Below are positions 1 through 7,800 of a stretch of 8,472 nucleotides of DNA, piece after piece. The DNA comes from Bacteroidota bacterium (lineage in GTDB: Bacteria > Bacteroidota > Bacteroidia > Sphingobacteriales > Sphingobacteriaceae). Numbering within the stretch: position 1 is the first letter of the stretch; every line of letters begins with the position of its first letter. The stretch lies in NCBI GenBank assembly GCA_025355225.1, contig JANYAB010000313.1, forward strand, positions 1 to 8,472. The letters are read 5' to 3'. The notes beneath the pieces were generated by a model, which was not told the DNA's origin, ran no database searches, and saw only the letters and a program-made list of their open reading frames with translations. A program made the position numbers and the translations under genes.

Positions 1-2658
1 ACTCCGGCGGATGTAATTACTTCGCTAAATGCACAAAATGTACAGGTGGCCGCGGGGACGGCAGGTGTACCGCCGCAGTCCTCGAGCCAGACTTATGAAT
101 TGGGTATTCTTGTAAACGGAAGATTAAGCAAGGTTTCGGAGTTTGAAAACATCATTGTGAAAACCATTCCAACAACCGGCGAACTGGTTTACCTTAAAGA
201 TGTGGCCAGGGTTGAACTGGGCAAGTTTACTTTCTCAAGCAACTCTTTTGTGGATGGGAAAAGAGCTTCCTATTTGCAAATTTACCAGGCACCGGGCAGT
301 AACGCCCTGCAAACTGCAAACGGTATATATGCGGAGTTAGTTAAACTTAAGCAAACTTTTCCGTCGGATGTGGAATATAGTGTTCCGTTCGAATCTGTAA
401 CAGTGGTAAAGGTGTCTATGCAGGATGTGGTAGTAACTTTATTAAAAACATTGGGATTGGTTGCTATTGTAGTTTTTCTGTTTTTACAGAACTGGCGATC
501 TACTCTGATTCCCGTACTTGCCATTCCGGTATCAATTTTCGGTACTTTTTGCTTCTTCATTCCCCTTGGATTTACCATCAATACCTTAACCATGTTTGGT
601 TTCGTATTGGCTATTGGAATTGTAGTGGATGATGCCATTATTGTGGTCGAAGCGGTGCAGCATTATATTGATGAAAAGGATATGTCGGCTAAGGAAGCTA
701 CTTACCAGGCTATGAAAGATATATCGGCGCCAGTGGTTGCTATCGCGCTTATACTGGCTGCGGTGTTTGTGCCGGTAGGCTTTATCCCGGGTATTGTAGG
801 CCGTTTGTACCAGCAGTTCGCCATTACTATTGCTATTTCCGTTATCATCTCAGCATTCATCGCATTATCATTAACCCCGGCGCTTTGCACCTTATTATTA
901 AAGCCGACTGATGTTAATAAAAAAGCAAAAGGCCTCAACAAATGGTTCTTTCAGTTTAATGAATGGTTCCAGCGGATAACGGATAAGTATACTTTCGGGG
1001 TTAAGAAAAGCATAGAAGGTTCAAGATATATTCTGATCTTGCTGCTTTGCGTTTGTATAGGTGCTTATTTCATGTTCCAGCAAAAACCTACCGGGTTTAT
1101 TCCTTCTGAGGATGACGGAAATCTATATGTAACCTATCAACTACCGCCGGCATCATCCACTGCACAATCGGTCGATGTAATGTCCAAATTAATGCATGTT
1201 GTGGCTACTACTCCCGGCGTGGCACACTATGCCGCTTTATCAGGACTTAATGTGGTAACCAATGCAAGCAATTCAAATAACGGCACCATTTATATCCAGC
1301 TTAAACCATGGGATGACCGAAGTACCTCAAGCGAGCAGGTCCCGGGTATTATCGACGTAATGCAAAAACGAATTTCGGACGCGGGTATCAAAAACGCAAA
1401 TGTGGAAGTTATACAGCCCTCTCCCTTGCCCGGTATAGGTGCAACCGTAGGTTTTAGCATGCAGATAGAGCAGCGCAGCACAAATGATGATATTCATGCT
1501 TTTGAAAGTGTTGTGAACAAGTTTGTGGCCGAAGCAAATAAGAATCCGGCAATAACTAATTCGTTTACGTTCTTCACCGCGCATACACCTAATTTTAATC
1601 TCACCGTTGACAGGCAGAAATGTGAAAAACTGGGCGTTAATATTTCAGATGTTTTCACAACTATCCAGGCCTATATGGGTAGTTTGTATATAAATGATTT
1701 TACGACGTATAACCGTACCTTCCACGTAGTTGTTCAGGCTGATACTGCATTTAGAAAGGTAGTGTCGGATATGGATAAGTATTATGTGCGCAACCAGGCC
1801 GGCACAATGGTGCCACTTGGTACGCTGATAAGTTACAAACCGACAGAAGCGGCCCCGTTAATATCGCATTTTAATATTTTCCGTACCGCCGAGGTCGATG
1901 GCTCAGCTAAAGATGGCTATAGCAGCGCACAGGCAATTGCAGCTTTGCAGGATGTCGCTGCAAAAGTATTACCCGAAGGTTATACCTATGAGTTTTCTGG
2001 TTTGAGTTACGAGGAAATAAAAGCTGGGTCAACCACTATATATATATTCCTCTTTTCCATTACGTTCGTTTTTTTATTCCTTGCAGCATTATATGAAAGC
2101 TGGTCGGTTCCATTTTCGGTACTCCTTGCCGTACCTGTCGGCGCTTTTGGTGCCATCCTTGCGCTGATATTTGTACCAGGTCTTACCGATAATGTGTATG
2201 CGCAAATAGGACTGATCACACTGATCGGCCTGGCGGCCAAGAATGCGATCCTTATTGTAGAATTCGCCAAGGTACGGGTAGATAGGGGTGAAGACCTTTT
2301 AAAATCGACACTTGACGCGGTTAGTCTTCGACTACGGCCAATTATCATGACCTCCCTCGCATTTATATTGGGGGTATTGCCGCTGGTTTTTGCAAGCGGG
2401 GCTGGTGCCGTGGCCCGAAGAACAATAGGTTTAACGGTACTTGGAGGAATGCTGGCTGCTTCGACACTGGCGATATTTATAGTTCCGGTACTTTTCGTGC
2501 TAATCACCCGCTTCTCGTATGGTAAAGAAAAGCTGGCTTATCTGCAGGAGCATCATGAAGATTTGATGGAAAAGGCCAAAAAAGTGGAGGCGCAGAATAT
2601 CGATCCCGAATTAGAATACGAGATACAAAAATCCCGCGAACTGAGTAAAACCGATTAA
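1..2658 (+). CDS. RND multidrug efflux pump, inner-membrane subunit (HAE1/AcrB-type), 5'-truncated by the window edge
   Basis: Proton-driven RND transporter subunit of the inner membrane, expected to work with a periplasmic adaptor and an outer-membrane channel. The frame is open from base 1, so a GTG at 46 is internal and not the start. The 885 residues seen align with the downstream paralogue from its residue 200, so about 199 codons (TM1 and most of PN1) lie upstream of the window. Visible landmarks, in fragment numbering, are the TM2 run ending in FLFLQNWRS, the TM4 proton-relay pair D210-D211 (IVVDDAIIVVEAV), the TM10 lysine K747 (IGLAAKNAILIVEFAK), the AALYESWSVPFSV motif between TM8 and TM9, and MTSLAFILGVLPLV in TM11. 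The relay is complete, so the protein should be active. The switch-loop region (414-428) is Asn/Ser-rich instead of Phe/Gly-rich as in AcrB. The tail has a charged helix, HHEDLMEKAKKVE. The substrate cannot be read from sequence. Confidence 0.95.
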   Translation, partial: TPADVITSLNAQNVQVAAGTAGVPPQSSSQTYELGILVNGRLSKVSEFENIIVKTIPTTGELVYLKDVARVELGKFTFSSNSFVDGKRASYLQIYQAPGSNALQTANGIYAELVKLKQTFPSDVEYSVPFESVTVVKVSMQDVVVTLLKTLGLVAIVVFLFLQNWRSTLIPVLAIPVSIFGTFCFFIPLGFTINTLTMFGFVLAIGIVVDDAIIVVEAVQHYIDEKDMSAKEATYQAMKDISAPVVAIALILAAVFVPVGFIPGIVGRLYQQFAITIAISVIISAFIALSLTPALCTLLLKPTDVNKKAKGLNKWFFQFNEWFQRITDKYTFGVKKSIEGSRYILILLLCVCIGAYFMFQQKPTGFIPSEDDGNLYVTYQLPPASSTAQSVDVMSKLMHVVATTPGVAHYAALSGLNVVTNASNSNNGTIYIQLKPWDDRSTSSEQVPGIIDVMQKRISDAGIKNANVEVIQPSPLPGIGATVGFSMQIEQRSTNDDIHAFESVVNKFVAEANKNPAITNSFTFFTAHTPNFNLTVDRQKCEKLGVNISDVFTTIQAYMGSLYINDFTTYNRTFHVVVQADTAFRKVVSDMDKYYVRNQAGTMVPLGTLISYKPTEAAPLISHFNIFRTAEVDGSAKDGYSSAQAIAALQDVAAKVLPEGYTYEFSGLSYEEIKAGSTTIYIFLFSITFVFLFLAALYESWSVPFSVLLAVPVGAFGAILALIFVPGLTDNVYAQIGLITLIGLAAKNAILIVEFAKVRVDRGEDLLKSTLDAVSLRLRPIIMTSLAFILGVLPLVFASGAGAVARRTIGLTVLGGMLAASTLAIFIVPVLFVLITRFSYGKEKLAYLQEHHEDLMEKAKKVEAQNIDPELEYEIQKSRELSKTD

Positions 2659-2660
2659 GG

Positions 2661-5600
2661 ATGATTGCGAATACGTTTATAAAAAGGCCGGTCACTGCGA
2701 TTGTTATATCTGTGGTATTAATGATCTCAGGGACTATTAGTCTTTTCAATCTTGCTGTAGATCAGTATCCAAATATTTCACCGCCCAGTGTCTCGGTTAA
2801 CGGGTCTTATACAGGCGCCGATGCGCAAACCGTTGAACAAACCGTTGCTATTCCTATAGAAGAGCAGGTAAATGGCACACCTGGCATGGAATACATGCAA
2901 AGCACCAGCACCAATAGCGGAGGGGTCGGTATCAGGGTAACTTTTGATATTGGTACCAATGTGCATATTGCAGCGCTTAATGTTCAAAACAGGGTTGGGA
3001 TAGCAGGGCCTACATTGCCTGCGGTAGTAAGTAAACTGGGTTTAACCGTGCGTGCAAGTAACCCGGATCAGTTGATGCTGGTAGCTGTTTATTCACCCCA
3101 CCGTACACATAACATAACCTTCCTGGATAACTACACCAATACCTTCATTAAAGATGCCATATTACGGGTTTCTGGTGTAGGAGATGTAAGCGCGCGTACT
3201 GATGCCTTTAGTATGCGTATTTGGATGAACCCGGATAAGATGGCATCTTATAGTTTAACACCATCAGATGTTACCGCGGCATTGAACGCCCAAAATGTTT
3301 ATGTAGCTGCCGGTTCCGCTGGTTCACCACCACAACAGGCTAACCAGGCTTCTGAAATTGGTATCCTCGTAAACGGAATGTTGAATAGAGTTGAGGACTA
3401 TGAAAAAGTCATAGTGAAAACTATCCCGTCAACAGGCGAACTGGTTTACCTTAAAGATGTGGCGAGAGTGGAACTGGGCAAGTTTACATTTTCAAGCAAT
3501 GCATTTACCGATGGAAACAGATGTTCTACTATACAGGTTTTTCAATCACCCGGAAGCAATGCTCTTCAAACCGCCGACAACGTGTATGCTGAGCTTGCCC
3601 GATTAAAAAAAACCTTTCCAAGTGATGTCGATTATATCGTGCCATTTGAATCGGTAACTATTATAAAAGTTTCCATGCAGGAAGTTGTAGGCACGTTGTT
3701 AAAGGCACTTGGTTTGGTAGCTGTAGTCGTGTTCCTGTTCCTGCAAAACTGGCGTTCTACTATTATACCAATTTTAGCCATACCGGTGTCAATCCTGGCT
3801 ACTTTTTGCTTCTTTATACCTTTGGGTTTCACCGTAAATACGCTCACCATGTTTGGTTTCGTACTAGCCATAGGTATTGTGGTCGATGATGCTATTATTG
3901 TCGTCGAAGCTGTGCAGCACTATATTGATGAGCAGCATATGTCGCCCAAAGAAGCTACTTACAACGCTATGAAGGAGATTTCGGCCCCAGTAGTTGCAAT
4001 AGCGCTCATTTTGGCGGCTGTGTTTGTACCTGTTGGCTTCATTCCGGGAATTGTAGGCCGTTTGTACCAGCAGTTTGCCATAACGATAGCCATATCAGTT
4101 ATTATTTCAGCCTTTGTGGCATTGTCGTTAACACCCGCCCTATGCACTTTGTTATTAAGGCCCAGTCATGTTACCAAAAAATCATCAAATTGGCTGGATA
4201 AGTTTTTTTATTATTTCAATACCTGGTTTGATAAAATAACGCTTCAATATTCAAATGGGGTAAAAAGAAGCATTAAGGGCGCGAAATTTATCGTCATCAT
4301 ATTGGTGTGTATTTGTGTAGGGGCATATCTTTTATTTAAAAGCAAGCCTTCCGGATTTGTGCCATCTGAAGATGGGGGCCGGTTGTTTGTCACCTATCAA
4401 TTACCCGAGGCTTCATCGACTACGCAATCAGTAAACGTTATGCAAAAGCTGATGAAGATAGTGGGCTCTACTCCGGGGATACTTCATTACACAGCTATAT
4501 CCGGCTTTAACATATTAAACGGAGGGGCCAATTCTAATAATGGCTCCATGTTTTGTATGCTTACTCCATGGGACGAACGCACAACACCGGCTACAAAAGT
4601 GCAGGGTATAATGAGTGCAATTAAAAAAGAAATTGCTAAAGCAGGAATAAAAAATGCAAATGTGGTAACTATACAGCCGCCACCGATAAGAGGCATAGGG
4701 CTGGCAGCTGGTTTCAGCATGCAAATTGAACAAGGTAATTCAACTGACGATATACATGCCTTTGAAAAGGTAATTAGAAAATTTGTCGCAGCAGCGCAGA
4801 AAGTTCCCGCAACATCAACAGCGTTCAGCTATTTTTCGGCACATACTCCAAGTTACGATCTTAATGTCGACAGGGAGAAATGCCAAAAGTTGGGCGTTAA
4901 TATTTCGGATGTCTTTTCAACAATGCAGGCCTATATGGGCAGCCTTTTTGTAAATAATTTTACACTTTATAACCGTACTTATCACGTTGTTGTTCAGGCA
5001 GACACGGCATACAGGGCGCTCATTGGTAATATGAACAAATATTATGTGCGCAATAAGGCCGGTCAAATGGTGCCCTTAAGTACAGTGATCAATTTCAAAC
5101 CTACCATAGCCGCTCCGCTTATTTCACACTTTAATATTTTCCGCTCCGCGGAAGTTAATGGTTCAATACCAGAAGGCTATAGCAGCGGCCAGGCAATTGA
5201 TGGATTAAAGGCATTAGCCGCAAAGGAATTACCACGCGGATATACCTATGAATTTTCGGGACTTAGTTATGAAGAAATAAAGGCCGGGTCTATTACAGTT
5301 TATATATTTCTTTTTTCTATTGTTTTCGTTTTCCTTTTTCTTGCAGCATTGTACGAAAGCTGGTCGGTGCCATTTTCGGTAATGCTTGCTGTGCCAATAA
5401 GTGCATTCGGGGCGATACTTGCCCTTACAACTACGCCAACCATTACCAATAATGTTTATGCCCAAATAGGGTTGATAACGCTGATCGGGTTATCTGCAAA
5501 AAATGCTATCCTGATCGTAGAATTCGCCAAGTTAAGGGTAGATAGGGGTGAGGAACTGATAAAATCGACCATCGAAGCCGTACGTTTACGCTTGAGGCCA

Positions 5601-5939
5601 ATTATCATGACGTCAATGGCATTTATTCTTGGGGTAATGCCACTTGTTTTAGCAACGGGTGCCGGCGCTGAGTCCAGGAATACTATAGGTGTGACCGTTT
5701 TGGGGGGAATGATCGCTTCATCAACCATTTCTATATTTATAGTACCGGTGCTTTATGTGTTATTCACCCGTTTTTCATACGGTAAAAAGCAACTGATCTG
5801 GCTACGGACGCATCACGAAGAATTGATGGAAAAGGCAAAAAAAGTAGAAGAGCAAAATATTGATCCCGAATTAGAGTACGATATTGCGCAATCTCATGCG
5901 GATAACAAAGCCAGCAGGGCAGAACATGGGAAAGCCTGA
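2661..5939 (+). CDS. RND multidrug efflux pump, inner-membrane subunit (HAE1/AcrB-type), complete
   Basis: Complete 1092-residue RND transporter; AcrB-type proteins are usually about 1030-1060 aa, and the excess is mostly a charged cytoplasmic tail (HHEELMEKAKKVEEQNIDPELE and onward). It opens with the family start MIANTFIKRPVTAIVIS (TM1), then the PN1 porter domain with DQYPNISPPSV and GVGDVSAR. TM2 begins near 346. The TM4 relay pair is D409-D410 and the TM10 lysine is K947. TM7 starts near 541, TM8 near 878, and TM11 carries MTSMAFILGVMPLV. The ATG at 2661 is well fixed: an in-frame stop lies at 2646 with no other start between. It begins two bases after the upstream stop (taaggATG), so translation is probably coupled by reinitiation. 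It is collinear with the upstream gene apart from one codon in the loop after TM6 and a tail 7 residues longer. No outer-membrane factor gene follows. Substrate unknown. Confidence 0.97.
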   Translation: MIANTFIKRPVTAIVISVVLMISGTISLFNLAVDQYPNISPPSVSVNGSYTGADAQTVEQTVAIPIEEQVNGTPGMEYMQSTSTNSGGVGIRVTFDIGTNVHIAALNVQNRVGIAGPTLPAVVSKLGLTVRASNPDQLMLVAVYSPHRTHNITFLDNYTNTFIKDAILRVSGVGDVSARTDAFSMRIWMNPDKMASYSLTPSDVTAALNAQNVYVAAGSAGSPPQQANQASEIGILVNGMLNRVEDYEKVIVKTIPSTGELVYLKDVARVELGKFTFSSNAFTDGNRCSTIQVFQSPGSNALQTADNVYAELARLKKTFPSDVDYIVPFESVTIIKVSMQEVVGTLLKALGLVAVVVFLFLQNWRSTIIPILAIPVSILATFCFFIPLGFTVNTLTMFGFVLAIGIVVDDAIIVVEAVQHYIDEQHMSPKEATYNAMKEISAPVVAIALILAAVFVPVGFIPGIVGRLYQQFAITIAISVIISAFVALSLTPALCTLLLRPSHVTKKSSNWLDKFFYYFNTWFDKITLQYSNGVKRSIKGAKFIVIILVCICVGAYLLFKSKPSGFVPSEDGGRLFVTYQLPEASSTTQSVNVMQKLMKIVGSTPGILHYTAISGFNILNGGANSNNGSMFCMLTPWDERTTPATKVQGIMSAIKKEIAKAGIKNANVVTIQPPPIRGIGLAAGFSMQIEQGNSTDDIHAFEKVIRKFVAAAQKVPATSTAFSYFSAHTPSYDLNVDREKCQKLGVNISDVFSTMQAYMGSLFVNNFTLYNRTYHVVVQADTAYRALIGNMNKYYVRNKAGQMVPLSTVINFKPTIAAPLISHFNIFRSAEVNGSIPEGYSSGQAIDGLKALAAKELPRGYTYEFSGLSYEEIKAGSITVYIFLFSIVFVFLFLAALYESWSVPFSVMLAVPISAFGAILALTTTPTITNNVYAQIGLITLIGLSAKNAILIVEFAKLRVDRGEELIKSTIEAVRLRLRPIIMTSMAFILGVMPLVLATGAGAESRNTIGVTVLGGMIASSTISIFIVPVLYVLFTRFSYGKKQLIWLRTHHEELMEKAKKVEEQNIDPELEYDIAQSHADNKASRAEHGKA

Positions 5940-6035
5940 TAGGTTAGCCAGGGTTCAAAAATCATCTGTGTAAATTTAGTGTACACACTCCTTAAACCAA
6001 TTTAACTTATCAGCTCAACGGGATATAGAACTTTA

Positions 6036-6068
6036 TTTATATCTTTCGCGTTCGCTGATTATATTTTG
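6036..6068 (+). promoter_or_regulatory. Weak candidate Bacteroidota promoter for the GH30 gene
   Basis: The 5940-6098 spacer separates the pump operon from the GH30 gene. TTTA (6036-6039), 20 bases, then TATATTTTG (6060-6068) resembles the TTTG-N19-TAnnTTTG pattern of Bacteroidota primary sigma promoters, with one mismatch and one extra base in the -7 box. Transcription would begin near 6075, about 24 bases before the ATG at 6099. A second near match to the -7 box, TATCTTTC, lies at 6040-6047 but has no partner. Further upstream a small inverted repeat (TGTGTA at 5967-5972, TACACA at 5982-5987) overlaps the 8-base palindrome GTGTACAC (5979-5986). It has no following T-run, so it is not a clear terminator of the pump operon. 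Confidence 0.3.
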
Positions 6069-6098
6069 AGTTCCAATATTTCGCACCTAAAAAATCGT

Positions 6099-7550
6099 AT
6101 GAAAAATATCAGGCAATACACTTTTACATTTATTTTTTTAAGCTTGCTGTCGACCGGGTTTGGTTGTGGTAAAAAGTCGCCTGCATCGGGTGATAATGTC
6201 GTGCCTGTAACACCGGTGACGCCTGTAACCCCTGTTAAAACAGATGTTTCTATGTGGCTTACCCTGCCCGATCAATCCCAGGTATTAAGCAAGCAAAATG
6301 CGGCGATGCTGTTTAGCAACGGTACCAATCAAAATGCCACGATAAATGTTGATGCCACACAAACCTTTCAAAATATCGACGGCTTTGGTTTTGCTTTAAC
6401 AGGTGGCAGCGCTTATTTGATCAACAGTATGCCCGATGCGAAAAAAAACGCTTTGCTAAGGGAGCTATTCTCAACAGATTCAACCAGTATTGGCGTCAGC
6501 TATATACGCATCACAATAGGTGCATCGGATATGAGCGCTGCTACCTTTAGTTATGACGATGTTGCCGGCGATACTACGTTGCAGCATTTTAGCCTCGGTA
6601 TGGAACAAACAGACCTTATACCTATCCTGCAAAAAATAATAGCGCTTAACCCCAACATCAAAATACTGGCCTGCCCATGGAGTGCGCCAGCCTGGATGAA
6701 AGATAGCAACAGCTTTTCGGGCGGTAGTTTAAAACCGGTCTGTTTTGGAGCTTACGCAAATTACTTTGTAAAATATATACAGGGTATGCAGGCGGCCGGA
6801 ATAAACATTGATGCCATTACCCCCCAAAACGAACCTTTAAATGCCTTTAATAATCCGGCCATGCTGATGCTATCAACTGATGAAGGTAGCTTTATAAAAA
6901 ATAACTTAGGCCGTGCATTCCAGGCTGCCGGAATAAAAACAAAGATTATTGTTTATGATCATAATTGCGATCATCCTGAATATGCGATGGGTATTTTAGC
7001 AGACAACGCAACCGCTGCATTTGTTGACGGCTCAGCTTTTCATCTTTATGCGGGGAATATAGATGCGATATTGCAGGTACACAATGCCTATCCGAACAAG
7101 AATCTATATTTTACCGAACAGGCGACATTTGCCGGAGGTAGTTTTGGCGGCGATTTAGCCTGGCACATGACCAATCTGATCATAGGCGCAACCAGAGATT
7201 GGAGCAGGAATGTGATAGAATGGAACCTTGCCTCTGATCCAAATAATGGTCCCCATACCAATGGAGGATGTACCACCTGTTTAGGGGCTGTAACCATTGG
7301 TACTTCTGTTACACGAAATGTGTCGTACTATATTATTGCCCATGCCTCTAAATTTGTGAAGCCAGGAGCAGTCCGGATCGCATCTGATGAAATAGCGCTG
7401 CCAAATGTGGCTTTCAAAAATCCGGATGGTTCAAAAGCGCTTATTGTACTAAACAATACCAATTCAACCCAAGTATTTAACATAAAATTTAATTCAAAAA
7501 TTGTAACTAGTTCCCTGGGAAGCGGGGCCGTTGCAACTTATAAGTGGTAG
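6099..7550 (+). CDS. Glycoside hydrolase family 30 lipoprotein (glucosylceramidase / beta-1,6-glucanase-like)
   Basis: Retaining beta-glycosidase of clan GH-A, exported as a lipoprotein; 483 aa from the ATG at 6099. That start is preferred over the in-frame TTG at 6066 because it gives a proper signal: MKNIRQ, a hydrophobic stretch, then LLSTGFGC with C23 as the lipidated cysteine (Phe at -2 is not canonical). A linker with VPV followed by three TPV units (residues 35-46) ties it to the enzyme. The catalytic barrel begins around the IDGFG motif (93-97). The acid/base is E245 in TPQNEPL and the nucleophile E340 in YFTEQ, 95 residues apart. Other family-like segments are PWSAPAWMK, GSAFHLY, EWNLA and a C391-x-x-C394 pair. 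The C-terminal part (HASKFVKPGAVRIAS to GAVATYKW) is the usual GH30 beta-sandwich. Characterised bacterial relatives act on beta-1,6-glucans, laminarin side branches or beta-glucosides; the subfamily and substrate cannot be settled here. No SusC/SusD pair is beside it. Confidence 0.9.
   Translation: MKNIRQYTFTFIFLSLLSTGFGCGKKSPASGDNVVPVTPVTPVTPVKTDVSMWLTLPDQSQVLSKQNAAMLFSNGTNQNATINVDATQTFQNIDGFGFALTGGSAYLINSMPDAKKNALLRELFSTDSTSIGVSYIRITIGASDMSAATFSYDDVAGDTTLQHFSLGMEQTDLIPILQKIIALNPNIKILACPWSAPAWMKDSNSFSGGSLKPVCFGAYANYFVKYIQGMQAAGINIDAITPQNEPLNAFNNPAMLMLSTDEGSFIKNNLGRAFQAAGIKTKIIVYDHNCDHPEYAMGILADNATAAFVDGSAFHLYAGNIDAILQVHNAYPNKNLYFTEQATFAGGSFGGDLAWHMTNLIIGATRDWSRNVIEWNLASDPNNGPHTNGGCTTCLGAVTIGTSVTRNVSYYIIAHASKFVKPGAVRIASDEIALPNVAFKNPDGSKALIVLNNTNSTQVFNIKFNSKIVTSSLGSGAVATYKW
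6201..6236 (+). repeat. VPV-(TPV)3 linker repeat inside the GH30 gene
   Basis: Nine-base units encode VPV, TPV, TPV, TPV (residues 35-46) just after the lipidated cysteine. The units differ at the third codon positions, so the repeat is old at the DNA level, or selected at the protein level, and not a fresh slippage product. It probably acts as a flexible spacer holding the enzyme off the membrane. Confidence 0.8.
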
Positions 7551-7591
7551 TTTCGGAGGACGCAATTCAAATCTTTGCTCCGGGGCGAAAC
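7550..7591 (+). other. Inverted-repeat structure directly after the GH30 stop codon
   Basis: GTTTCG (7550-7555, beginning in the stop codon) is complementary to CGAAAC (7586-7591). An alternative pairing is CGGAG (7554-7558) with CTCCG (7578-7582). GAGGAC (7556-7561) can also pair with GTCCTC (7631-7636), which would enclose the next hairpin. No T-run follows the first stem. It may be an mRNA 3'-end stabiliser or part of the structured module downstream. Confidence 0.4.
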
Positions 7592-7598
7592 CTTCCCA

Positions 7599-7667
7599 AC
7601 CGAACGTGGAAAAGCCTGGTAAAGGCTTTTGTCCTCAAAAAATGCATCAGAGGTGCAAAAGTTCGGT
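7599..7667 (+). repeat. Branched palindromic structure: outer stem enclosing two hairpins
   Basis: Outer arms ACCGAAC (7599-7605) and GTTCGGT (7661-7667) are perfectly complementary over 7 bp. Inside lie the terminator-like hairpin at 7610-7630 and a second hairpin, TGCATC (7643-7648) with GGTGCA (7652-7657), which has one wobble pair and loop AGA. The resulting three-way junction is more structure than a simple terminator needs and could be a structured RNA or a piece of a dispersed palindromic element. This is read by eye, without folding energies. Confidence 0.4.
7610..7630 (+). terminator. Probable intrinsic terminator of the GH30 transcript
   Basis: An 8-bp perfect stem, AAAAGCCT (7610-7617) with AGGCTTTT (7623-7630), closes on the 5-base loop GGTAA, 60 bases after the GH30 stop. 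The T-run is the 3' arm itself (TTTT, then GTCC), which is weaker than a classic terminator, although such A/T-flanked symmetrical hairpins can work on both strands. A longer stem, ACCGAAC (7599-7605) with GTTCGGT (7661-7667), surrounds it. Confidence 0.5.
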
Positions 7668-7689
7668 AGAAAAGCAATAAAAAACGACC

Positions 7690-7800
7690 TCGCGTGCCGT
7701 CAGTTATACTTTTGGTTCCATACCTAACGGCGTGACATTTCTATGGGCTTACTCTTCTACCGGGCTTAAACTCCGCTGGAGTTTATATCCTTGACTTAAC
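7690..7800. repeat. Probable REP-like or dispersed palindromic repeat, non-coding
   Basis: The centre is an exact 8-bp inverted repeat with a 3-base loop, TAAACTCC (7767-7774), GCT, GGAGTTTA (7778-7785). Just upstream a direct repeat GGGCTTA occurs at 7745-7751 and 7762-7768, each followed by an ACTC stretch. CCATA (7718-7722) pairs with TATGG (7742-7746), and GCCGT (7696-7700) with ACGGC (7727-7731). No long ORF with a start fits. Local GC is near that of genes and unlike the AT-rich block that follows. The mix of short hairpins and direct repeats resembles intergenic repeat families of Bacteroidota from memory; that resemblance is unverified. Confidence 0.4.

Noticed and set aside
46..48. 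GTG at 46 as the start of the first pump gene
   Set aside because: The frame is open to base 1 and the 15 codons before it align with the paralogue (TPADV matching TPSDV at its residue 200), so the gene continues upstream of the window.
282..5728. Numerous antisense ORFs of 62-166 codons across both pump genes
   Set aside because: They are mirror frames of strongly conserved coding DNA, recur at matching places in both copies, and their proteins show no domain-like pattern.
6066..6098. TTG start for the GH30 protein, adding 11 residues
   Set aside because: It would bury the lipoprotein signal behind a polar extension; ATG at 6099 gives a standard n-region and hydrophobic core before C23.
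7088..7297. 69-codon antisense ORF inside the GH30 gene
   Set aside because: It overlaps the active-site region of a clear gene and has no recognisable features.
7570..7740. Reverse-strand open frame of 57 codons in the hairpin region
   Set aside because: It lacks an ATG near its beginning (only a 26-codon ORF remains from the internal ATG) and coincides with the palindromic structure, so openness is probably incidental to the repeat.
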